Of a DNA stretch of 64,000 bases, positions 52,836-64,000 are shown in pieces. Below the pieces are notes generated by a model, which was given only the letters and a program-made list of their open reading frames with translations, had not been told where the DNA came from and did no database searches. Position 1 is the first letter of the stretch. Each line of letters begins with the position of its first letter. Origin of the DNA: Chaetorhynchus papuensis (Eukaryota > Chordata > Aves > Passeriformes > Rhipiduridae); contig VWYX01000743.1 of the NCBI GenBank assembly GCA_013396525.1, forward strand, positions 318,047 to 382,046, read 5' to 3'. The translations under genes and the position numbers were made by a program.

Positions 52836-55800
52836 ATGCTAAATGCAAAGAAAAATTTAGTTTAGTTATCCCAGGATTATGGACAGCATGAGGCACTGCT
52901 TGGAAGAGAAGATTGAGAGCATGATCTAAAGTTTGGTTCACCTGGATTTTGTCAGTAACTTCAATAAAGAAATATGAAATTTAGATTAAGGATCCACTAT
53001 AGCATAGTATAGCATATAGTGAACAAAAAAAAAATTACAAACTGTAGGACCTTATCTGTGAAAGTGACTGATTCAAAAAATTTTAAAAATGCCTTTATTT
53101 TAATGAGAAAATTTAACAGGGCAGCACAGAAAAACAAACAAGACTATGTTACTAAAGAAATTATGAAAGATGTGGAGCTACTGAAGACCATGAGGGGAGA
53201 ACTGAACAAAAGGCAGGGACACTGTGGTAACGTGCCAGTGTTTCAGTCCGCACTGTTTCTGAGACTGGCAGGAGGAAGCAGAAGGGGAGTCAGAAGGAAA
53301 ATTTTGGAATTAAAAGGTAGTAATATTTCTGCAAGCACTCCTTGTTTTTGAATGCTTGTTCCCGTTTAAAATGAAGTAAAATAACCTCCAGAAGTTGGCT
53401 GCCTTCATTTTAATAGAAGGAATAGATAATGGATAGGCTCTTCCTATAGCTCATTAAAAAATATCTTCTAGGAATAGTTTTTTTCTAGGGGAAGAGCAGT
53501 CTGTGGAGATTAGCATCCATCTCACCAGAGAGTCTTGTTAGTGAAGTATAAAAATAAATCATATTTCTGCAGCACAATGAAAGCTGTGAGCTACAACACA
53601 GAACATCTTTCAAACCATTTTTCCACACAATTTTTATTCTCACTGACTTACCAACCACACAAAAGCTTACACAATGAATATAAATCATATCCATGAGGAA
53701 TTTTTCTCTTTCCTAAAGGCTGAGAACAGACGCACACGTGTTGTTTTATTCTTCAAACAATGTGATGAATATTTTATGAGGTATGAAGCTCAGTCGCTTC
53801 CATGAAAGAGACACTAAAGGAAGGCTGAGTCTCTGCCCTCCCATTTCCTCTCCTCTGGTTCACCTCCGACTCTTCAAAATTAACTTTCACACATGTGAGA
53901 AATAGAACAGGCTGTGGTCGTACATAGCCCCAGGAAATCTGTGACTAGTATGGCAATAACTTGTCCTGTGTCACTTATATTTGTCACATGCTACTTAAAA
54001 GAGAAAAAGTTTTCAGCAGCAAATTCATGCAATCCTGATCTGTTTTGCCCTAGGTGTTGCCAAAGAAGGTGGTGGTTAACATTTTCCCAGAGCAGAAAGG
54101 ATTAATGCCAATGGACTGAGAACTTGGGCAGGTAAAGATTCAGATCACTGAAAGCTCATGAGATAGCACAACAGATTGGAACAATTACCTGCTTGAAGTT
54201 CCTTAAGTATTTTTTTTTTTCTCTCAGCCTAGTTTTGACTCACAGGAAACTACTGAAGTTCATAAAACATAGATATTTCAAACTTGATTCTTCCCTACTA
54301 AGCAGCTCATGCATGATTTATGTCTGTATATAGCAGATGTAGGAGAACAAGACTGAACTGATTGCATTTCATACCTGCTTTTATCTGGGTATAAAGGCCT
54401 GCATAAATAGCAAAATGTGAAGCATCAGGCCCATTTTCTTAAATGAGTAGCAGAAGAATCTTTTTCTGAAGCTCAGTCCATGCTGTCAGAGGGGAAGTCT
54501 ACTCACAACTGCACTGAGAGAAGATACCTTTTTTCACTGATCATTGATGGAATTTTTGTGTTTGTAGAAGGTAAAATAAAGACAAAGGAAACAACAAATA
54601 CATTTCCTTTCAGTTCTGACAAAGGAAACCTTACCTTCCTAAGGTAAAACATTGTTCCTTGTTCAGTCACCTTTTTTTTTTTTTTAACAGGTACTGTTTT
54701 GTTACTGAACTTAACCAAATGAATGCTGAAGTCACGGAAAGAGACTTCCAAACTGGGAGTGACAGCTTTTGCCTATATGGGTGAAAACTAGGGATGTTAA
54801 TGATGGTTCACAGGCTCAAAGACTTAGATTCTTGCAGCCTCAGAATATCTTTACTAAATAAGTGATGCAACAGTCAGAGCTGGTGGGGCAAAAAGGGGAC
54901 AGGATGGAAAGTTTAGGTGAGCACAACTTAGGCCAGCATTGCAAAGCACACTGCTATTTTGGTCAGATCACTGCCAGGACTACGCATGCATTCCTGAGAT
55001 CCAGGTGACACAGTGAAGACAGCCCCCTTAGATGTCCTTACCACTCCTTTTCGTCTTTCTCATTTCAAGATTATAAATTAAAATAGTGGATCCTTAATCT
55101 AAATCAGAAGGGTTTTCTGAGCTAGAGTTCAGTCCCGTTCCAGAGGTTCATTCTTAAAAGTACTGTTCATGTTGCAAGTAAGAACTTTCAAAAGGTAAGG
55201 CCTGAGGGAGTAAAATGAGCATTTCTTTTTCCCATCCATGGTTGTACTGTGTGACTATATCAGAGACTTCTGAACATATTGCTGATGAAATCAATAGGAA
55301 TCCTTTTTACTCTCTTAAAAATGACTGAAAAGCTGAATTCACATTCTTTCCTTTTCTCGCTCTCTAGCCACCCAAAATACAGTGACACTTAAAAGCTGCT
55401 TATACTTTTTTAAAGTTTTGATTCAAAAAAAGCCATCCAGCCTTCAATTTCTATGCATCTGACAGAGAACAAGTAGAGAGGAAGCACAAGAGAGAAAAGG
55501 ATGAGATTTGAGACACTAAAAATACTGTTTAATCTGATTTCTGACTCTTCAACCATCCCCAGCAACCAGAAATGTTTCAACACTTCACAAAGTTAAGAAG
55601 AAATTAGTTAGTGTTTCTACTTTTCCATCAAAAAATATTAAGAATTTATTCTGGGATAAGACAGAAAATATTTTCAAAATAAATATACAAGTTAGTAATC
55701 CAATATAAGTACTTCTATTATTCTGAATGCTTTATTGTGACATATATGCTTCACTGTAAAAGTTCAGTTTCACTAGGCAGAGCTATTAGACATGAAACTT

Positions 55801-56689
55801 ATGCCTATTTATATTCTAAAAAGGTCTAAGGTCTGTTTCTTGTTTCCTTCCTATTCTTTTTTTAAAAGCAGTAATTCATGTTTCAAAGCAAAGAAAATCT
55901 GAAATTCTAGACAATACATAAGAGAAGGAGGTGACATCTCTGTGGACTGGAGAAAAGACAAAGTAATAGATAGAAATAGAATGTTTTTACCTAATGAAAT
56001 ACACTAAAATAAAGCAAGTAAATGTGTAATTTAATTTTAGAAATTAATGCTGTGAAGTCTTCAAAAGATTCTGCTACCTATACTCTGAAATTTTCCAATT
56101 AGGTCATGACAGTAGTACATCCAGGTCCATTATTCCCTCTCTGGAAGTGACTGTAGGAAGAATTAGCAAGTGAAGGAGACTGTATGCACCTGTGGTCTCC
56201 TAGCATCCATAAGCAGTGGATTAGTACCTTCTTTCTGACTTCCAGCTATTTAAATATTTGCTGAGACCAATGTAGCTTAAAACTTTCAAATAATATTTCA
56301 GCAATTTTTAGTGTAGCAAAGCAGAGACTTTTATTTAAGACTGTTTTCTGGGGGAGGGGTGTGTGTTTTGTTCTTAATTTTATTTTAGTAATATCAGACT
56401 GTCATCTGTTTAGTGCATTATGTAATACAGAAAAAAGTAGAGGAAGAACATGGTGCTATCCCTGATACTAACTATATGCTTATTAAACAAAGCAGAGAAA
56501 ATTATTGTGATATTCTGGGTATTTTTTTTTCAAGCTATTCTGCTCTTACTTTTATTACTCATATGGGAGAAAAAAAATATTGGCCTAAAATTATAGGCTG
56601 GACTATATATATTTATGTATCTATATCTGTATATGTATATATAGACACACATACTGGAAATTGTCTTCTAAGGGCTTATTAAAAAACTG

Positions 56690-56935
56690 AAGTAAAAGGG
56701 AGTAGGTTTAGATTTGATCTTAGGGGGAAGTTCTACACTGTGAGGGTGGTGGGGCATGGAACATGTTGCCCAGTGAAGTTGTGGATTCCCCATCCCTGGA
56801 AGTGTTCAAGAGAGCAGGCTGGATGGAGCTCTGAGCAACCTGGTCTAGGAAGGTGTCCCTGCCCACTGCAGCCCACTGGAACCATATGATCTTTAAGGTC
56901 CCTTCCAACACAAGCCATTCTATAGTTCTATGATT
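56690..56935 (+). mobile_element. CR1 LINE 3' end, plus strand
   Basis: It follows the CR1 3' untranslated region: GAGTAGGTTTAGATTTGATC, TACACTGTGAGGGTGGTGGGG, AACATGTTGCCCAGTGAAG, CCCCATCCCTGGAAGTGTTC and GATCTTTAAGGTCCCTTCCAAC. It ends in ATTCTATAGTTCTATGATT octamers. It is 5' truncated to about 245 bases. The 163-codon frame on the opposite strand (56720-57211) reads antisense through this repeat and is not a gene. Confidence 0.9.
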
Positions 56936-56936
56936 A

Positions 56937-59459
56937 AGCAGGATTTTTTTTTTTTCCCAATACACAAAAGATGAAAAAAGAATGTCAACTGCAGCCAAAA
57001 TAATTTGAAGCTCAAATCCATCTACAAAGAAATGTGTCTTCCTTCTCAACCTTTTCCATTTTCTTGGATCTCTTTTTGCAATAAAATACTGGTAAATATA
57101 GCTAGAGATACCAATATTTCTATTCTTAAAACCAGTTAAATTCAGTTTAGGAAATCTCAATAGCTGTATCGTATAAACACAGCAGAAGAACTGTAAAGAA
57201 GACAATATCATGAACTATTTTCAAGACTGTCTCTCAGAGTGAAATATTCTATGGGTCTTTCAAACACCTTTCTAAGCAAAATGGAAAACTAAATGCAAAA
57301 GCAACCATTTATTAAACGTTTCACTGTGAGGGAGAAACAAAATGAAACCACCCATACAAAAATAATGGCCTGAACCTCACTCCCAAAAGAGTAAATGCTT
57401 TCAAATGCAATATCAAGCCAATATCCGCTTACTATCAAGCTAATGTCAAGTTAATGGAAAGAGGTCTGCTAATGGTCTCTATGCTTTTGAAATACCAGTT
57501 CCCAGAACAGCAATAAAAACCCCTTCAGTTACTTGTTGAAATGTTTTTGTAAATACTGACTCCCTCTTTGGGTGAGATTCAGATGATTTAAAGCCACTGG
57601 TCTGTCCCTTGGGCCACACAGCAAGAAACAGCTGTGCACAGAGGCAGGTGGCAGCTGGACTGGCTAAACCTGGACACCACCAATCACTTTTCTGTTCTGG
57701 TACCAACAGCTGCTGCGAGTGCACGAGGAAGTGTAGGCAGACCAAAAATCTTTTCAGAAATGAGAATTCAAAGGCTTAGATGGCTTTATTGTCAGGTAAT
57801 GATATCGGGAGCTTTTAACCTCCAGATAACGGCATGAAATTGCCTGAGGTCAGCAATGACTGAAAATTGTGACAATTAGATGGCTTCTTTGTGGCCTATA
57901 GGAAATGAATTGGTGGCCTCATTCCAGTTCTCTATCATAAAACAATTACTGCTAATGCTGATTGACATCTTTGATTGCAGCCATGGCTCAGAGGCCAAGA
58001 CTGAATGAGCCTTGAAAATAAACTGCCCTTCAACCCAGAAAAGTCAATCCTCTGAGCCAGAGGTGAGGCACATGCTAGACTGAGAAAAATGTACCTCTTT
58101 TTGCTCACTCCACTGACAGAAACTTTGTCTCTCCTACTAAGTGTCAGTGCCTTCACTGCCTCTGCTTAAGATGGAATACGAAATGCAAGTCCTCTGGGAG
58201 GGTTTAGGAAAATTTATTACATGCAACTCTTTACAGATTTCATTCAAGCATGCAAGACTTCAGATGGTGTGGTGGTGTGGTGCTAAATGCTGTGCGGGTG
58301 CTGTGCCCAACAGCCCACTCTCCGAATTGCTTGCCATCAAAACAAATGGGACAGAGGTGGAAGCCAAGAAGCACCATTACCAGTGTTTGACAGTGCTTGA
58401 GGCTCAGTGAGACGAGGTAATAAATCTAAGATCAAACAGTTAATGTGTGGCAGATAAATGAGTCAAAATAGAGGATTGGGTCTCGGCTATAAACGTGCAT
58501 TAAAGGCAAATAGTTCTGGGTCACATAGATATTTTATACCTTTTGCCTGTGACATTACATAAGGAGAACGGTGTGAGAGTGTCCATGTGTTTGATGCCAG
58601 TCTGGCATTAGTGGTGTGCAATGGCAAAAAGGAGGGGTTTTAGATTACATTTAGATGTAAGAAAAAACTCAATTCCTGTCCAATGCTTAAAAGTATTTTT
58701 AACTGGTTAAATCCTGTCCCAGACACAACTTGATCAGAAGATTTTATTTGAAGAGCTGTTCTTGAATCTTATAAAAGATTTCATGTGCTGGGGGACATCT
58801 CAAAACTCCTGTTCCCTACTGTTTATTTCACAGCATAAAGGTCAGTTTGCACTGGCTATGTAAAATATGGATAGTGGTAAACACATACATCGATTAGCAT
58901 TTGAAAATGTCATGCTAATAAAAATATAAATTTAAAAAAATAAAAGAACTAGGTGTTAGAATGATCCTACACAATGCATGGTTAAAATGTGCTTCTTCTG
59001 AAGTAGTGGGGATTGAAAAAGAACTCAGTGGATGTCTGTAGAAGTGTATGACTCCATGTTGGCAGCTATCCTTGACTGGACAGGATTCAGCCTTCTCACC
59101 TTCTTCTGTCTTCAGTTATAGAGCTTGGGCTGTGTCTGCCTGTCTTAGACACTGCAGTACAGTTCCAGCTCTAAGAAAATCTATGCAGCAGCAAAAATTC
59201 ACAACAGTGCTTTTCCAGTGGACTGAAGCATTTCAAGCATAACTCTTGAAATGACCTGAGGCAAACAAAGAAAGATCAAAGAAACCTAGAGGAAATTATG
59301 CTAATGCTCAGATGAAGCATAATAAGCAACCTCAAACTGGAACTTAAATAATCCATCTGCCTTTTCCTCTAAAGACAACAAATGTCTTTCACCGGTCTTA
59401 CATTTTGGGAGGTTAAAACCAATGTATTTCTTTATCACTGTACAAATGAAAAAGACCTA
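56937..59459. other. Non-coding DNA with a possible conserved regulatory segment
   Basis: No gene or transposon is recognised. The part at 57770-57990 looks less like decayed neutral sequence and is listed separately as a possible cis-regulatory element. Confidence 0.45.
57770..57990. promoter_or_regulatory. Possible cis-regulatory element (motif cluster)
   Basis: Several strings resembling known transcription-factor sites fall close together: GACAATTAGA (57871, homeodomain type), ACAATTA (57942), TGATTGACA (57959, the PBX-MEIS/PREP type) and ATCTTTGAT (57967, the TCF/LEF type). The motif names are established knowledge. That this is an enhancer is only an inference, since short motifs occur by chance. 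Confidence 0.25.
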
Positions 59460-60421
59460 GAGAATCACAAAATCATTTAGAATCATAGAATGGTTTCTTT
59501 TGGAAGGGACCTTAAAGATCATGTGATTTCAACCACTCTACCATGGGCAGAGATGCCAGCCACTTGATCATATTGCTCAGGGCCCCACCCAAATAGGTTT
59601 TGAACACTTCCAGGGGTGGGACAACCACAGCTTCTCTGAGCAACCTGTTCCAGTGCCTCACCACCCTCAGAGCACTCTCAGCCTGTCTTTGCAGAAGAGA
59701 TGCTCCAGCCCTTTGATCGTCTTTGTGTCCCTCCTCTGGGACAATTCTAACAGGTCCATGTCCCTCCTGTGCTGGGACCCCAGAGCTGGGTGCAGGGTTC
59801 CAGGCGGGGTCTCAGCAGAGCAGAGCAGAGGGGCAGAATCCCCTCCCTCCCCTGCTGCCCACACTGCTTTGGATGCAGTCTGTGATACAATTGGCTTCCT
59901 GGACTGGGAGTGCACATGGCAAGGTCATGTCCAGCTTTTTATTCACCAGCTCGTTCTCCACAGGACTGCTCTCAATAAGTTCATCTCCCAGTCTGTGTCC
60001 ATACTTGTGACTGCCACAACCCAGGTACAACACTTTGCACTTGGAGTTGTTTAACTTCATGAGGTTCTTGCAGACCCACTTCTCCAGCTTGTCCAGGCTG
60101 CCCTGGATGGCACCCCTTCCTTCTCTTGTGCCCACTGCACCACTCAGCTCCAGTTCCCCTTGCTGAGTGAATGTTTGATACCACTGTCTGTGTCATTGAG
60201 GACGAGACTGAAGAGCACAGGTCCCAGGACGCAGCCCTGAGGGACAGCACTTGTCACAAGCCTCCACCTGGACACAGAACCATTAACCACAACTCTGTGT
60301 CTGCGTGCATCGATCCAATTCCTTATCCATGGAATAGTGCACCCTTCAAATCCATGCCGCTCCAGTCTGCATAACAATGTTGTGTGGGACCACATCAAAG
60401 ACCTTGCATTAATCTAGATGA
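59460..60421 (-). mobile_element. CR1 LINE, 5' truncated, minus strand
   Basis: The left edge holds the antisense octamer tail (GAATCATAGAATGG), followed by the antisense 3' UTR (GGAAGGGACCTTAAAGATCAT, CTCTGAGCAACCTGTTCCAGTG). The reverse-transcriptase C-terminal half occupies about 59700-60400. The match ends near 60421, where a second CR1 3' end begins at once. The copy is about 960 bases of an element that is several kilobases long when complete. It is among the better preserved CR1 copies in the window and so probably one of the younger ones. Confidence 0.93.
59812..60398 (-). pseudogene. Broken CR1 reverse-transcriptase gene segment
   Basis: On the minus strand, 60398-60144 translates with HTTLLCRLERHGFEGCTIPW, WIDARRHRVVVNGSVSRW and SAVPQGCVLGPVLFSLVLND, closely following the CR1 polymerase (family motif VPQGSVLGPVLFN). 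The frame then shifts, and 60135-59812 continues with LDKLEKWVCKNLMKLNNSKC and KVLYLGCGSHKYG. The catalytic FADD block falls at the frameshift and is not readable in one frame. It is a non-functional LINE gene fragment and not a host gene. Confidence 0.88.
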
Positions 60422-60706
60422 CATTTTAAGGTTTAGAGTGGAAAGACCTTTAAGATTGAGTCCAGCTGTTCACCCCACACTGCCAAGTCCATGAATAAAT
60501 CATGTCCCTAGGTGCCACATCTGTATGACCTCTAGATACTTCCAGGTATGGTGACTTAACCACTTTCCTGGACAGCCTATTCTGATGCTTGACAACCCTT
60601 TAGGAAAATATTTTTTTTTTTTCTAATATCCAATCTAGACTTGGCACAATTTGAAGCTGTTTCTTCCAGTCCTATCAATTGTTACTTGGGAGAAGAGACT
60701 GACACT
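60422..60706 (-). mobile_element. Second CR1 LINE 3' end, minus strand
   Basis: The antisense order is clear: GGAAAGACCTTTAAGATTGAGTCC-type start, CACACTGCCAAGTCCATGA, CATGTCCCTAGGTGCCACATC, GGTGACTTAACCACTTTCC, CTTGACAACCCTTTAGG and GGGAGAAGAGACTGACAC. The terminal octamers expected at its left edge are missing, replaced by the neighbouring CR1. It is 5' truncated near 60706. Confidence 0.92.
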
Positions 60707-62242
60707 GAACAGTTGTTCACAAATCATTCTTTTTTGAATAAGTTATGAGCTGGAACTCTCTCTTCCTGCACTACATTAATGTAACTATAGACAATGTGCT
60801 TAGTTCGACTTAAGGTATCACCACTTCTCAGATGAGATGTAAAAATGTGGCATGTGAGTATTCTTAACCTATTTCAGTGGGAAAGTATAATTGATTAGTT
60901 TGAATTGCCTTCATATTTCATATAATTATGATTTCAGACAAGGTATTAAAATTTAACTAAATGAATGGAGAGGGCCCTAGAAATATGGCTAGCTGAATGA
61001 TATGTGTTCTACTTTTTAGTATTGNNNNNTAACAGATGATCAAGATCCTACAATTTATATGCTAAATGGAGGAATCTTGAATAGTTGTAATTATTGTTCA
61101 CTGATAGGAAAAGAGAGAAATAGGAAATCTTGTTGGTTATTACACAAATCCAAACAGATTAACAGCATATCATATGAACTAAAAAACTCAGGGGAGCAAA
61201 TACTGAAGTTTCTATTTTAAAGTGTCATTCTAATAAAATCCAGGATAAAAATCTCAAGACTTAGGCATCACGATATTTGAGAGTCTCATTAAAAGACGGT
61301 ATAGAAGCAGAAAACATGTCAGACTTGATAGGAAAAAATATACTATTTACAGATATAAATGCACACATATCGATATGAAAAAAAAAGTTACAGATTTAAC
61401 AAAAAACACCCAATCTGTAAAAAATCTGTATGAATTCAATGGTTTTTGAACCCAGGGTGTTCCTTTTTTTTTTTTTAAATTTATAGCTAAGGAATGCTAA
61501 CTCCACTGTTTGTCTTTCCTCTGAGCGGATATTTCTACAATTTATTTTCATTTAAGGAATTAACAACTTCAGTAACCTGTATTACTGAAATTCCTGAAAG
61601 CTACTAAATATATTATCTACAGTTCCAAACACTGGAATTGTGCATAAAATTATAAAAATTGTATAAATTTTATCCTACATTTCTGTGAGATACTGAAACA
61701 TTAATGGTTAATGGTTAATGACTCAAACAGTTGTCAATGTGAAAAAGCAGTGGGTGCTTTGCTGAGGCCAGGTTTGCACCCTCTACCCCCAAAAGAAGGG
61801 AAGGAGGAGAGTTTTTTGCGTGGTAGTGAAACCCCTGATCTGCATCAGACAGAGCAAATGAACACCCACCACCCACCACCCAGGCCACAAGCTGGGTTTT
61901 GATCCAGGTATGGAAGAAGGCAAATAAGAAGTAGACCATGCTGAGGCACCACAGTGCTTTTCATTATGTCAACGTCCTCCCTTACACAACTGGCTCGGGT
62001 GTAAAACTCCCTGGGGAGGTGCTGGGACATCCTAATCTGCTGCAAGAGAGCTACTAACAAGAACCTAAGTTACCCTTGCCTTCAGGGGCAGTTCTCATCA
62101 GTTTCAGAAATGGAATTTCTTATTCTCCAGTGCTCTTAATTAATTAAAAAGTTGTCACCTGTGCTGTTTTCCTCTTTCTTCCTAGAGCTTTAAATATTCA
62201 AAGATGATTATGTTCTGTGTTACATTACAGCTCAGTAAAATT
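60707..62242. other. Non-coding DNA, no gene seen
   Basis: AT-rich sequence without a recognised gene or transposon. It includes the 5-N gap, a TTAATGG direct repeat near 61701-61714 and a short CACCCACC repeat near 61863-61881. Confidence 0.5.
61025..61029. other. Short assembly gap (5 N)
   Basis: Five undetermined bases in otherwise continuous AT-rich DNA. Confidence 1.
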
Positions 62243-63280
62243 TTCATGCCGTTTAACTGGCAAAGTTTTGATGGTTGTGGAGTTCCAGGAGCAGCCTCTG
62301 TGAGTAGAAACCAAGGCTGGCAATGCAGAGCACTGCCTGTTCCCATAGACTGCAGAGCAGACCAATTCCTGGTCTTGCCTCTGTGATAACACCTCTAAGA
62401 CAGGGTAAAAAAATATCCTGCAGACAAATTGTGAGAAAGAGGAGTGAGAAAATGATAAAGAGCCCTGTAGGCTGCAAGGTCAGGGAATGAGAGAGAGGAA
62501 GAGATGCTCCAGGTGCCAGAAAAAAAATTCCTGACAGCTCCTAGAACAGACCATGGTGATGCAAGTTGTTCCCCTGCCGACCATGGAGGCCCACAGTGGA
62601 GAGGATATCCACCTTCAGCCCGTGAAGGACTCCATGCAGGGTTGTGCCTGAAGGAGGCTGTGCAGAAAGCTCATGCTGGACCATGGTCCTGGCAGGAGCT
62701 GCAGACTGTGGAGAAGAGCCCACACAGGAGCAGGGCTTCTGACAGAAGTTTTGGTTGGTGGGGAGTCCTTTCCGGAGCAGTCCCGTTCTGAAGGACTCTG
62801 TGAAGAGGATTCACACTGGAGCAGTTCTGGAAGAAGGGCATTCTGTGGTAAGGATATCCCATGCTGAAGCACATGAACAATGCCAAGAAGAAAGAGTGAC
62901 AGAGATAAAGTATCATGGAGTAATCTCCATTCCTCACCTGGCTGCACCACTCAGAGAGGAGGTAAAAGGACTGGGAACGGAGCAGTGAAGTTGAGCCTGG
63001 GAAGAAGTGGGGGTGGGTGAGGAATGGAGAGAGAGGGGCAGGGGTTTTACTTTTGTCTTTGTTTATCACTGTTCTACTCTATTTTAAATTTTCTATATAG
63101 AAAATCAGTCTTTTACAGGTTGAATCTGTTTTGCCCATGACTGCAACTGGTAAGTGATCTCCCTGTGCTTGTATCCACCTATGAGTTTTTACATTTTATT
63201 TTCCTGTTCTGTCCTCTTCAGGAGAGGGAGTCAGGGAGTGCCTGGGTGGATATCAGTCATCCAGACCGCATCAACCCACA
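62243..63280 (+). mobile_element. ERVL-like avian LTR, old full-length copy
   Basis: It is the third copy of the family at 28724 and 44297. The 5' end is worn (aligned from about 62243; GTTTAACTGGCAAAGTTTTG stands for GTTTGCATGGC-GGTTTTGG). Then come GCCTCTGTGATAACA, the repeated 'GACCATGG...GGAGCAG' units (62550-62860), GTGAAGTTGAGCCTGGGAAG and GTAAGTGATCTCCCTGTGCTTG. It ends GCATCAACCCACA at 63280. The length is close to the 1,042-base copy. No clear target-site duplication remains. The several open frames inside it on both strands are chance frames. Confidence 0.85.
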
Positions 63281-64000
63281 GAATGCTGCACATTAACTTT
63301 GAAGCAACTTCTGCCTTTGGAGAAACTCCAGAGGTGCTTCTGCCCACTAAGTGAAGCAGCAGTGGAACTAATAGAATCAGAGAGTAGATTACATTCCCAA
63401 ATTTAATGAGAAATCCAACACTGCTCACCTGCTTTGCTAGAGGAAAAACTACCACAAGAAAGTAAAGGAAAGATTAATGTTCTAATTTGACTGAATTTGT
63501 TACAATGAATCTTTACTTTGTCTTTCAACTGCAAGCATGGTTATTACAGTGATAGAATTGCAACAAAAAAAAGGTGATGGAGTTCAAAGTTCATGTCATT
63601 GCTTAACGAAATCTATCTTTTGTAAATATATACCTATATCTATAGTCTGTAGACAGAATTTCTAACACTGTCATGCACTCCTTTGAATGTGTTTTTTTCC
63701 ATACAGGACCAATATATAAATATGTCCATACGAATATAGGAAATACAGATATGTACCATATAAAATGCATATAAAATTTAGTTTCAGTTATGTTTTAAGC
63801 TAGCTCTACAGCAATAGAGGAGTATGTTATTCTCAAAACACTTTTTTGGTCTTTCTTGAGCATACCTCATTAAAGAGAGGAACCTGTAATACTGAACTCT
63901 GTTAGTACCAAACTTATGTTACTGTTCATAATGAATGGCTATTTTACATGATGACTAGCATTGTCTTATTGTAGTCTATGCCTAATCAGCCCTTCCAATT
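63281..64000. other. AT-rich non-coding DNA, no gene seen
   Basis: Nothing recognised in this last stretch beyond short A/T-rich runs. Confidence 0.5.

Larger units (their letters stand above)
51214..56689. other. AT-rich non-coding DNA, no gene seen
   Basis: No recognised gene or transposon. A 110-codon open frame at 53019-53351 (plus) is rich in charged residues but resembles no family I know. A TA-rich stretch lies at 52543-52620 and a short TATA-type stretch near 56600-56645. Confidence 0.45.

Noticed and set aside
53019..53351. 110-codon charged open frame on the plus strand
   Set aside because: It could be an old LINE-derived segment or chance; no motif supports either a host gene or a clear CR1 match.
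54672..54691. Poly-T run followed by AACAG, resembling a splice acceptor
   Set aside because: No open frame of coding character follows it and no donor or branch context supports an exon.
56720..57211. 163-codon open frame on the minus strand
   Set aside because: Its downstream half reads antisense through a CR1 3' end (56690-56935) and the rest is AT-rich with no known domain.
1..64000. CRISPR arrays, prokaryotic operons or phage-like modules
   Set aside because: Repeat content is avian, no spaced direct-repeat array exists, and there are no dense long open frames.

Overview
This window looks like gene-poor, AT-rich nuclear DNA from a bird. The evidence is the repeat set. CR1 non-LTR retrotransposon fragments, some with the avian 3' tail of ATTCTATG-type octamers, occur on both strands. 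There are also avian LTRs, including three copies of a family starting near TGTATTGGGTTTGC and ending near GGTCAACCCACCACA. I could not narrow the host further. I found no convincing protein-coding exon, tRNA, rRNA, snRNA, CpG island or CRISPR array. Most open frames are under 120 codons; the longer ones lie antisense to or inside CR1 copies, span the assembly gap, or (one case of 130 codons) have no recognisable domain. The window could be intergenic or one long intron.

Layout: 1-5159 is unique-looking AT-rich DNA with simple repeats. An old CR1 lies at 5160-5610. From 5611 to 27082 I recognise no interspersed repeat; the notable items are a perfect 16-bp hairpin at 9658-9694 and a few simple repeats. 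From 27083 to 29812 one minus-strand CR1 is split into three pieces by two LTR insertions. The first (27382-28577, TSD TACACC) appears to hold a second, younger LTR (about 27547-28290), which contains a 345-base assembly gap. The second is an ERVL-like LTR (28724-29765, TSD ACTGG). From 34680 to 36346 a plus-strand CR1 is interrupted by another LTR (34911-35511).

Further right: an internally deleted ERVL-like LTR (44297-44709); a plus-strand and a minus-strand CR1 reverse-transcriptase fragment side by side (46640-48193), with an exact 76-bp tandem duplication near the end; CR1 3' fragments at 51001-51213 and 56690-56935; two adjoining minus-strand CR1 copies at 59460-60706, the first keeping a readable but broken reverse-transcriptase segment; a 5-base gap at 61025; and a third ERVL-like LTR at 62243-63280.

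No genes were found that work together here. The retroelements are decayed: LTR copies without recognisable gag, pol or env, and 5'-truncated CR1s with stops and frameshifts. I see no sign of a new biological system. The most informative structure is the datable series of nested insertions at 27-30 kb. Repeat identities come from recalled consensus features, not a database search, so family names are provisional and element edges without a target-site duplication are approximate.
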